DNA of 64,000 bases. Origin: Chroococcidiopsis sp. TS-821 (lineage in GTDB: Bacteria; Cyanobacteriota; Cyanobacteriia; Cyanobacteriales; Chroococcidiopsidaceae). This document shows positions 58,501 to 64,000 of the stretch, in pieces (positions within the stretch are counted from its first letter, which is position 1; each line of letters starts with the position of its first letter). The translations under genes were made by a program, and so were the position numbers. The DNA lies in NCBI RefSeq assembly GCF_002939305.1, contig NZ_MVDI01000004.1:222444-286443 (forward strand), written 5' to 3'. The notes beneath the pieces were generated by a model that did not search any database, was not told where the DNA came from, and worked only from the letters and a program-made list of their open reading frames with translations.

Positions 58501-58569
58501 TCCCGAAAAGTCAAGAGTTGCATCGCGGTAGCTTAAAAAATTTTTCAGCGTAAGTTGAACTGGAATCAT
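55546..58569 (-). CDS. sbcC: Exonuclease/SMC-like ATPase SbcC
   Basis: A 1007-residue DNA repair ATPase that with SbcD opens hairpins and processes DNA ends. Walker A GSNGAGKSS is at about 31-39, a long Gln-rich coiled coil fills the middle, and the zinc hook CPLC is at 498-501. The C-terminal lobe has the signature YETYSGGEAFRINFAIRLAL and Walker B LLIIDEGFGTQD. No sbcD is in the window. It sits just upstream (right) of the second hsp20 on the same strand, 230 bases away, and may belong to a separate unit. Confidence 0.95.
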   Translation of the reverse strand: MIPVQLTLKNFLSYRDATLDFSGLHIACICGSNGAGKSSLLEAITWVIWGQSRAVSEDDIIHTGAKEVQVDFIFISNQHQYRVIRTRHRGQSSLLEFQIATPNGFRALTERGVRATQQLILEHIKLDYDTFINSAYLRQGRADEFMLKRPTERKEILAELLKLNQYDDLEERAKDLSRSFKAQAEQLERTLEGMQNQLQHKEAIAQERAELEAQHNQLQQQQAFDTIQLQSLQVIQHQRQTWEQQLGFLQQQYQNLTQDSDRLAEERRAINEQLSAIEETLSHTDEIYAGYAKYESLQTEEETLSAKFQEHSRATVQLQHLQQQLTQQVNEIRSSLQHAEGQLVALQQQEQEIQQTLQKSSEVEAALAQLEVARDRLKQLDQLQLQVTPLLQYRTSLQTQLERVQARMQARLEELQASQNQLTHQQQRQPQLQQAVMDVAIQLEQLEKKRVYLERVREKGQERRHFMERLQAHQRDYEKQMGELEQKLQMLQNPDAKCPLCDRPLTEHHWQRVVEKTQTEQQEIQQQLWVIREQMAVSEREIQVLRQEYREISQQLAGYDALREQRGQLAAQLEATDDLQRHLQQIIAEKQQLERSLAEGDYALDRQAELQQIEQQLQQLNYNEQDHALARSEIERWRWAEIRQGQLKDAQKRLSQILQRKPQIETQIAQLNQKIVEQQTHSECARQIAALDAKIKTINYAPEQHNALRVALRQAQTWQIRYQQLKNAQEQYPQLQARSQDLKEAIQARSAERQVLVAQIESLTQQLEQTPLPIAEIQALEQQLAFRRRQLDEQLSHLGQLQQQLNQLEALQTQYEQGKQQLQATKQQYRIYQELAQAFGKNGIQALMIENVLPQLEAETNHLLARLSANQLHVQFVTQKAGRSGTRKKATKMIDTLDILIADARGTRPYETYSGGEAFRINFAIRLALAKLLAQRAGAALQLLIIDEGFGTQDQEGCDRLIAAINAIASDFACILTVTHMPYFKEAFQARIEVAKTQNGSRLSLAS

Positions 58570-59171
58570 CTAGGCTTTAGCGCCACACTTAAAATATATC
58601 TAAGGAATAACAGTACATTTGCACTGTTGCCTAGTCTATCCACGAGATATATCAGGTTTCCAGCATTCGAGCCGTTACCTATAAAATTCTTAATATAAAG
58701 GAAATTTCCACAATAAAAATGCCCTCTGCTGTATGTCAAGAAGGCATTGCTAGTCAGAACAAAAAGAAGCAGTAGATTTGTGGCTACCAACAAGAAGCAT
58801 ACTCGCTTGGTATGACGGCGTTATGACAGCGAGATGGTAATGTTGTCACACTTCGTTTAGTTTGTAAAAAACCTGGGCGTTACGAAGGATATTAAAACAG
58901 GTGTTTCTCATTTAGTAACTAAGTTGGCAAGTAAGATCTCTTATCTGCACCGCTAGAGCGATCATTGTGACAAATTTAAGTTACAGCGCGATCGCATTAC
59001 AAATTTTGATTAGCTACTGAGCATTCTACTGTAGATAAGTTGGCAATAATTCCAACCAAGTAGGCAGTCGATTTTTGATATTTTTGGTGGAACTAATGCG
59101 CAATAATTTGGTAAAAATGCTACAAGCGTTCAGCTTTCTGCGTGAATGTGGCTGCAATTAAACTAACTTAG
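58570..59171. other. Intergenic region between SbcC and zinc-ribbon genes
   Basis: About 600 bases with one HIP1-like site near 58988. A 75-codon frame at 58566-58793 is hydrophobic, starts just upstream of sbcC and has no ribosome site; it was not called. No hairpin or RNA gene was found. Confidence 0.4.
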
Positions 59172-59417
59172 CTAACTCGTACTGCGACGTTTTTGTTGCT
59201 TGACTAGTACTGGTCTAGGTTTCTTCTTTTTAGCTACTTTAGTGCTACGAGTCATACTTGGACGACATCGTTCGCAATATAAAGGACGCGGGCCATAAGT
59301 CTCGCGTTCAACATCTTTGTTACACTGCTTACAGATGAACTTGTACACGCGCGTATGAATGACACGCTCGTGTGCTCTCACAGTGTATTCGCGGACGTGA
59401 ACTTTCTTGGATGGCAT
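59172..59417 (-). CDS. Small basic zinc-ribbon protein
   Basis: An 81-residue protein with one zinc site of four cysteines (ICKQCNKDV and YCERCRPS, 17 residues apart) and basic termini ([18 protein letters not shown]). It should bind nucleic acid or ribosomes. The family is unnamed; similar small proteins are conserved among cyanobacteria, as far as I can recall. It is divergent from the winged-helix gene, with 65 bases between the starts. Confidence 0.7.
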   Translation of the reverse strand: MPSKKVHVREYTVRAHERVIHTRVYKFICKQCNKDVERETYGPRPLYCERCRPSMTRSTKVAKKKKPRPVLVKQQKRRSTS

Positions 59418-59482
59418 AGGCTAAGAATAATATACTGCTGTAAACAATATGCTAGCGGCAAGCAGGAGTCCTATTTTGAAGA

Positions 59483-60646
59483 ATGCATCAAAATCATCAA
59501 TTCATTCACAACTTAGTTGAAATGCGCGAATACTACCAAGCGATTCTCCAAAAGTGCGATCGCGCGAGTGCTCATGCTAGCGCTCAAGTCAATGCGCTCA
59601 ACGCCTTGTTAGCCGATCGCTTTTTTGAAGATCAGCACATAGAAAGCTTACTGCAACTGAGAGCGCACTATCAAACGCTATACGCACAGCAGCAACAACA
59701 AGCCCAAAATGCTAGAGAGCAGCTCGGACACGTCAATGCACTACTCGCAGACCAGCTAGCATTACAACACAACGAACAAATTGCTTTTCCATCAGCGACA
59801 ATAGCACAAAAACAGCTTAACGAAGGATTAACACGCGTTACGGATCAGCATGACAGCTCATTGCCGCAACAACTAGAACAAGAAAAGTTAAAGTCATCAA
59901 TACTTTCCAACTCTAGCCAAGCACAGCAAGACATACAAGAACTTCCACATCCACAGAGCCAAAGCTTTGTTTCTATTCCAGAAGCACAGCATTTGGAATC
60001 CAACATTCCGCTCAAGTCACCAGCGCCTCTCTCGCAATCGCGCTTCTTAAAAACACCACTAGTTCCAAAATATCAACATCTAACTAAGTCAGAAGCCGTT
60101 GAACAGCTACTACAAAAGAATGAAGGAAGGATATTACACGTTGATTACATTATTCGTGCTTTGCATGGAGAGCTTGATGCTGAAAAACTCAAAGCAGAAA
60201 AGTTAAGAATGAACGATACTCTCCGCAAAGGAGTGGAAAAAGGATTATGGGATAAAGTCCCTGATTCGCCTGGTTGTTACACTATTGACTTGACGTTAGT
60301 TGAACAAAGAAGTCGGGGCACAACACCAACAAATTCAAGCCAAAATCAAAAGAATCAACTTCCTAAGCGCACATCCAGTCAAGAATCAGAACCGCTACGC
60401 TTGCCACGTTATCGTGGAATGAGTTTCACTGGAGCAGTTACCACTGTTGTACAGGAAAAAGCTGGCGAGATTTTGACTCCAGAGATAGTAGCAAAAGAGT
60501 TGTACGGTGACATAACAGGAAAAGCTTTGACACAAGCTAAAGCCAAAGTCGGCAAAACATTATGGAATGGCGCGAAACAAGGACGCTGGCAAAGTATTCC
60601 AGGTCAGCTAGGAATGTATACATTGCCATTGAACTCTTTGAGTTAG
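59483..60646 (+). CDS. Protein with two tandem winged-helix domains
   Basis: A 387-residue protein. Residues 1-95 are helical with a repeated phrase (ALNALLADRF and HVNALLADQL). The middle is a Gln/Ser linker. Two similar domains follow, near 200-275 (LTKSEAVEQLLQKNEGRILH to GCYTIDL) and near 310-383 (MSFTGAVTTVVQEKAGEILT to GMYTLPL). Both have the alpha/beta pattern of a HARE-HTH-like winged helix. Transcription or DNA-binding is likely; the ligand is unknown. It reads away from the zinc-ribbon gene. Confidence 0.7.
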   Translation: MHQNHQFIHNLVEMREYYQAILQKCDRASAHASAQVNALNALLADRFFEDQHIESLLQLRAHYQTLYAQQQQQAQNAREQLGHVNALLADQLALQHNEQIAFPSATIAQKQLNEGLTRVTDQHDSSLPQQLEQEKLKSSILSNSSQAQQDIQELPHPQSQSFVSIPEAQHLESNIPLKSPAPLSQSRFLKTPLVPKYQHLTKSEAVEQLLQKNEGRILHVDYIIRALHGELDAEKLKAEKLRMNDTLRKGVEKGLWDKVPDSPGCYTIDLTLVEQRSRGTTPTNSSQNQKNQLPKRTSSQESEPLRLPRYRGMSFTGAVTTVVQEKAGEILTPEIVAKELYGDITGKALTQAKAKVGKTLWNGAKQGRWQSIPGQLGMYTLPLNSLS

Positions 60647-60671
60647 ACTTGCTGCTCAAATCGTTACCTAA

Positions 60672-60694
60672 TATAGCAGCGTTCAGAGGTCAGG
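60672..60694 (+). repeat. Dispersed repeat, copy C
   Basis: TATAGCAGCGTTCAGAGGTC is a near match to copy B (TATAGCAGGGGTCAGAGGTC), with CGT in place of GGG. It lies between convergent genes, just after the winged-helix gene. Confidence 0.6.
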
Positions 60695-60809
60695 AGGTGC
60701 GGGGGTCAGCGAATTAGACGTTATAGGTGTTGAGTTAACAAAACTTCCCACAATCCAAGACCTTAAGAACTCAATATTCAAAAATGATGTCCTAACTATT
60801 GCCCTCGAT

Positions 60810-61472
60810 TTACAATAGTCCGCGATAACGAATAAACAGTAAAATAGCCGCCCAAGAACCCAACGCAACTTTGACTGCAACGAGAACATTGAGTAAAGGA
60901 ATAGCCCCGCCACTGACAAGTGTGCCTAACTGTCCGTGTGGTAATTCGATGCCGCTGAGCGTAACAACTGCTAGCACAATAAAAATTACAACGGAAATTT
61001 TTTCCCATGTAGCAGCGTGCCAACGTTTATAGAGTGCTTGCATCCACACTGATGGTGAAGTAATCGCCACAAGACCGATCGCTGTTCCACCTGCTACCCC
61101 AGCAGCAAAGCCGCCACCTGGACTTAAATGTCCCCGAATCGCCAGTTCGATACTCACCAATGCTGTAATCGTTGCACCCAGACGCGCTAGCACGATTGAT
61201 GGTTGATCTGTAAATTGATAGATTTTCGTGGTTGGCTTTTCGTTGGCTAGTAGATAATAGGCTCCTAAGATAGCGATTGAAAATACAACCACCTCGAAAA
61301 TCGTGTCATACAAACGATTTCGGAAAATGATACCTGATACGGCATTAGGTACTCCACTATCTTGCACAACTAATTCAACAATCGAGACCTCCGTCACGTC
61401 GAGTGCTGGATTAGGGATGAGCAGCATTTTGACAAACATGGCAATACCTGCCACAATGTAAATCCACTTCAC
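60810..61472 (-). CDS. mrpB: Mrp antiporter subunit B (MnhB-like)
   Basis: A 220-residue membrane protein. The first part (SGIIFRNRLYDTIFEVVVFS) resembles the MbhE/C-terminal MrpA segment. The second contains the MnhB core, IRGHLSPGGGFAAGVAGG. About five membrane helices are seen. Within the Mrp complex it helps form the sodium/proton antiport unit. It is the last gene of the operon in this window and overlaps the previous gene by four bases. Cyanobacterial Mrp operons put B last, as here. Confidence 0.85.
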   Translation of the reverse strand: MKWIYIVAGIAMFVKMLLIPNPALDVTEVSIVELVVQDSGVPNAVSGIIFRNRLYDTIFEVVVFSIAILGAYYLLANEKPTTKIYQFTDQPSIVLARLGATITALVSIELAIRGHLSPGGGFAAGVAGGTAIGLVAITSPSVWMQALYKRWHAATWEKISVVIFIVLAVVTLSGIELPHGQLGTLVSGGAIPLLNVLVAVKVALGSWAAILLFIRYRGLL

Positions 61473-62032
61473 GAGTGCTTCTCCTTAGCGTCTAATGGAT
61501 TGACATAAGTGAGACTAGTTTCTGGCGAGGCAAGTTCAGTTTGCATAATTTCATAAAGTCGTTGAACTCTGGTTACAGTGTGATAAGGTTGCGCGTGCGG
61601 ATGCGATCGCTGAACGCACGTTGTATGAACTTCTTTGTCAACCAGCGCTTGCTCTAGAGATTGCATATCGGGGTAGGGAAATACTTCAAGCCGCATGTGA
61701 CGTTTGCGTAAAATTGTACGTAACTCATCGAGGAGTTGTGCAAACTGCTCGCTTTGTGCTGCACTCCATTCTTCTTTGAGAACGCCAAGACGCATAACCA
61801 GGGACGAGCGTACCGCAACTGCATACAGCGTAATTGCCAGCATAGTACCGACTAGTGCTTCGGTCAAAGCCACATCTGCCGCACCCAAAACCGCGTATAC
61901 CAAAGCGGCGATCGCGCCGAGTATACCGCGAATCACTAAAGCATGATATGGATTGACCTGAAACACCAGCATAAACGCACTTAATGGCAACAAAGCCGCG
62001 ATCGCATAAATATAGAAATCATTTTCATTCAT
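61469..62032 (-). CDS. Mrp antiporter subunit, DUF4040 (C-terminal MrpA-like) with soluble tail
   Basis: A 187-residue protein. Three hydrophobic segments (IYAIAALLPLSAFMLVF, YHALVIRGILGAIAALVYAV, EALVGTMLAITLYAV) match the DUF4040/MbhD domain that is normally the C-terminal end of MrpA. About 100 polar residues follow (RTILRKRHMRLEVFPYPDMQ, HAQPYHTVTRVQRLYEI), which I do not know from MrpA. Splitting MrpA into separate proteins is a cyanobacterial feature. Overlaps the genes on both sides. Confidence 0.8.
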   Translation of the reverse strand: MNENDFYIYAIAALLPLSAFMLVFQVNPYHALVIRGILGAIAALVYAVLGAADVALTEALVGTMLAITLYAVAVRSSLVMRLGVLKEEWSAAQSEQFAQLLDELRTILRKRHMRLEVFPYPDMQSLEQALVDKEVHTTCVQRSHPHAQPYHTVTRVQRLYEIMQTELASPETSLTYVNPLDAKEKHS

Positions 62033-62303
62033 AGCTGTCTCCGCGACTCGAACAGTATGCCAGCACGTATCCCAGCACGGTGTTCCAAATTGCTAAGGAG
62101 ATAATCGCCAAGATCAGCAACGGCCATTCACTGGGAATTTTCAGCAATAACCCAAAAATGATACTCATTGACCCCAGCGTATCCGCAACTGAAAGGCTAT
62201 GCAACTTAAACAATATAGAGCGCCTACCTAATAGGTGCGAAGTTCCCCAAAACCAAAAAAGAAGTCCTAAACTAATGCAGATATAACTCAGTAAGTCAAT
62301 CAT
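62025..62303 (-). CDS. mrpG: Mrp antiporter subunit G
   Basis: A 92-residue membrane protein with three helices (CISLGLLFWFWGTSHLL, DTLGSMSIIFGLLLKI, PLLILAIISLAIWNTVLGYVL). The helix pattern and KLHSLSVADTLGS correspond to MnhG/MrpG (KlHatt-type motif). It lies two bases after MrpF and overlaps the next gene. It is a small accessory subunit needed for complex assembly. Confidence 0.82.
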   Translation of the reverse strand: MIDLLSYICISLGLLFWFWGTSHLLGRRSILFKLHSLSVADTLGSMSIIFGLLLKIPSEWPLLILAIISLAIWNTVLGYVLAYCSSRGDSYE

Positions 62304-62305
62304 TT

Positions 62306-62566
62306 TTACGAATTTGAAACATCAATCATGCGTTTAATCACGTGTGCTAGTAGCATTAAGGCGGCGTTGCCCACACTCAAGATGATGACAGCGACAATCC
62401 CGATCATCCAATCATCGCGAAAGACCGATACAACAAGTGCCATAATTGCCGTTTTAGTTGCAATACTCGCAAAGGCTAACATTCGCTGCCAGACTTCATC
62501 ATCGCGCCACGCTGCGTAAGTTGGTATGAGTAACGCCAGAATCATTGCTATGAGTACCAAGTTCAT
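62306..62566 (-). CDS. mrpF: Mrp antiporter subunit F
   Basis: An 86-residue membrane protein with three hydrophobic segments (LVLIAMILALLIPTYAAW, KTAIMALVVSVFRDD-like, WMIGIVAVIILSVGNAALML). Size, layout and position between E and G identify it as MrpF. It overlaps mrpE by four bases. Confidence 0.8.
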   Translation of the reverse strand: MNLVLIAMILALLIPTYAAWRDDEVWQRMLAFASIATKTAIMALVVSVFRDDWMIGIVAVIILSVGNAALMLLAHVIKRMIDVSNS

Positions 62567-62952
62567 GCTTTTTTCCTCCGTTGCACGCGGTGAACTTCGT
62601 ACCAGCCGTCTTCGTGATATTTCAAGACAATCGTTTTGGGTGTAAAAGTGATCAAAAAGATATCGAGAAATATCAGTCCTGGCGTTCGTCGTGGCGGAAC
62701 TCGTTCCATTGTCACGACTTCTTGGGTATGCGGGCGAAGCATAATCTCAAAAGCCTCGATATAAGCTTGTGGAATCGCGATGACGATTTCCCAAAGCGCC
62801 CGCAGCCAATCTTTTAATGCTGCGCGAGATTTGTGGTTATGTGGCAACAGCAGCGCGACGCTGACACCGATGATGATATTGACCGCGCTGAAATTAGCAG
62901 TGAGTAAAAACCAGATAGCCAGTCGTAAAATCAGGTTGAGATATCCAGTCAT
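62563..62952 (-). CDS. mrpE: Mrp antiporter subunit E
   Basis: A 129-residue protein with two N-terminal hydrophobic segments (LNLILRLAIWFLLTANFS, VNIIIGVSVALLL) and a soluble C-terminal domain (IVIAIPQAYIEAFEIMLRP, DIFLITFTPKTIVL), the pattern of MrpE. The ATG at 62952 overlaps the mrpD stop as ATGA; a TTG at 62967 would add five residues and is less likely. Confidence 0.85.
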   Translation of the reverse strand: MTGYLNLILRLAIWFLLTANFSAVNIIIGVSVALLLPHNHKSRAALKDWLRALWEIVIAIPQAYIEAFEIMLRPHTQEVVTMERVPPRRTPGLIFLDIFLITFTPKTIVLKYHEDGWYEVHRVQRRKKA

Positions 62953-64000
62953 GTAAATACCATCCAAAACAGCAAAATCAACATCAGACTCATTCCACCA
63001 ATCAGATGCTCAAATTGTTCAAGTACGCGCGGTAGCTTGAGTTCTAAGCGTCGAACACCCAAAAAATATGCTCCCCAGCCAGCACCAATAATCGCGAGGA
63101 CTTTCGCAGTATTAGCGACAGTATACGTTTGGTAGTACGCAATATTGGCGATCGCCAGCGCTGCAATCAACGGTACAACTGCTAGCCACAAACCGAAGCG
63201 AATTTTTTCACTGCCTCCACGCGGCAGAAAGATGAATTTAGCATAGACGATCGCAGTTCCTGTGGCGGCAATGTTCATAGCGATCGCGTACGCGGGTGAC
63301 AAATCTTTTAGCGTGAGAATCTTTGCTGCAAAACCCACCAACAAGGGAAAGCCTGAAATCGAAAGACTCGCTATCACTAAGGCAACCCACAGCGCTGTAT
63401 TAACCGATTTTTGTTGGAGTTCCTTAAAGCTGCGGCTAGGTAAAGTACCTGCGATCAGAAACAACGTTGATTTAGCTAGCCCGTGTGCCAGTGCATACAA
63501 GCCTCCCGCACTTGGTGCAACGAGAATCCAGCCCAACTGAGAAACCGTACTCAACGCTAGCGTCCGCTTCGTATCTTTTTCCAAAATTGCATAAAACACG
63601 CCAAGTAGAGCTGCCCCAACGCCGAACAGCCGCACAATCGCATCCACCTCATCCAAAATTAGCGCACACCGTACCAGCGGAAAGACACCAGCTTTCACCA
63701 CAACTCCTGATAGCAAGGCGGAAACGGGCGATTCTGATTCAGAATGCGTTAACGGTAGCCACAACCCTGATACAAAAACTCCTCCTTTGGTCAAGAGTCC
63801 AAGAAAGATCAACGCGAGTGCCTCAATTGGTGCGTTGCCTAACCCTGCAAACGCAAACGAATGATTTGCTTGATAAACCAACACTGCACCCACCAGATAA
63901 AACAGCATGGCTGTGTTGCTGACAAACAGATAGCGCAAGCCAACCCACAGCGAGCGTTCGGTTCGGGGGTAAGCAATCAACAGAAACGCCGCAATTCCTA
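62949..64000 (-). CDS. mrpD: Mrp antiporter subunit D (NuoN-like), 5' end outside window
   Basis: The frame is open to the right edge and its N-terminus is missing. It has many helices and the core of proton-pumping NuoL/M/N and MrpA/D proteins: LLTKGGVFVSGLWLPLTHSE carries the conserved lysine, EKDTKRTLALSTVSQLGWIL the second. AHGLAKSTLFLIAG has a further lysine. It is the first visible gene of the operon and should form one ion channel. Upstream genes (C, and the rest of A) are outside the window. Confidence 0.9.
   Translation of the reverse strand, partial: GIAAFLLIAYPRTERSLWVGLRYLFVSNTAMLFYLVGAVLVYQANHSFAFAGLGNAPIEALALIFLGLLTKGGVFVSGLWLPLTHSESESPVSALLSGVVVKAGVFPLVRCALILDEVDAIVRLFGVGAALLGVFYAILEKDTKRTLALSTVSQLGWILVAPSAGGLYALAHGLAKSTLFLIAGTLPSRSFKELQQKSVNTALWVALVIASLSISGFPLLVGFAAKILTLKDLSPAYAIAMNIAATGTAIVYAKFIFLPRGGSEKIRFGLWLAVVPLIAALAIANIAYYQTYTVANTAKVLAIIGAGWGAYFLGVRRLELKLPRVLEQFEHLIGGMSLMLILLFWMVFT

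Noticed and set aside
58566..58793. 75-codon hydrophobic frame next to sbcC
   Set aside because: It overlaps the sbcC start, has no ribosome site and no regular membrane-helix pattern.

Overview
The window is chromosomal DNA of a cyanobacterium. The palindrome GCGATCGC (HIP1, a cyanobacterial signature) recurs throughout, the groE promoter carries a CIRCE element and a K-box-like motif, and the gene families (NB-ARC with a cyanobacterial-type N-terminal HTH, MurT/GatD, a split Mrp antiporter, DUF3102, DUF2905) fit a unicellular, desiccation- or stress-tolerant type. The species cannot be read from the sequence alone. No rRNA, tRNA, CRISPR array or intact insertion sequence was seen.

Layout. 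(1) 1-2029: the end of a DUF3102 protein gene and a long non-coding stretch. (2) 2030-26934: a large exopolysaccharide locus, nearly all on the + strand. It holds a priming sugar-phosphate transferase, a Wzc-type copolymerase/tyrosine kinase, a Wzm/Wzt ABC exporter with a glycan-binding Wzt tail, about thirteen intact glycosyltransferases, one GT2 relic, a Wzy/ligase-like membrane protein, a WcaF-like acetyltransferase and a Tat-exported protein of unknown function. (3) 27202-31959: an NB-ARC ATPase and the lipid II amidation pair MurT/GatD. (4) 32330-35087: a persulfide-response unit (ArsR-type sensor, ETHE1-like dioxygenase, membrane rhodanese) beside a decayed MBL-rhodanese gene. (5) 35344-36535: a PKHD-type hydroxylase, a tiny lipoprotein and a doubtful small ORF. 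(6) 36836-55315: a dense proteostasis and stress island, with DnaK, DnaJ, a CbpM/MerR modulator, a helical protein, DUF2905, a ClC channel, HtrA, GroEL, GroES, two Hsp20 proteins, a GT4, a PRC-barrel protein, a PsiE-family protein and FtsH. (7) 55546-60646: SbcC, a zinc-ribbon protein and a duplicated winged-helix protein. (8) 60810-64000: the D-E-F-G-A(C-terminal)-B part of an Mrp-type cation/proton antiporter operon, running off the right edge.

How the parts work together. The polysaccharide locus should build, modify and export a complex extracellular glycan. It carries markers of both the Wzy-type and the ABC-type export routes. The stress island brings folding (DnaK/J, GroES/L), holding (Hsp20), membrane proteolysis (FtsH), periplasmic proteolysis (HtrA) and ion-handling genes together. 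Its composition resembles the transmissible locus of stress tolerance known from Proteobacteria (Hsp20, FtsH, DegP, PsiE), but with GroESL and DnaKJ and without a visible Clp ATPase.

The strongest regulatory signals are a K-box/sigma70/CIRCE promoter driving hsp20-groES-groEL and a hairpin that would mask the ribosome site and start codon of the second hsp20, which looks like an RNA thermometer. All homology statements are from reading motifs by eye; no database search was run.
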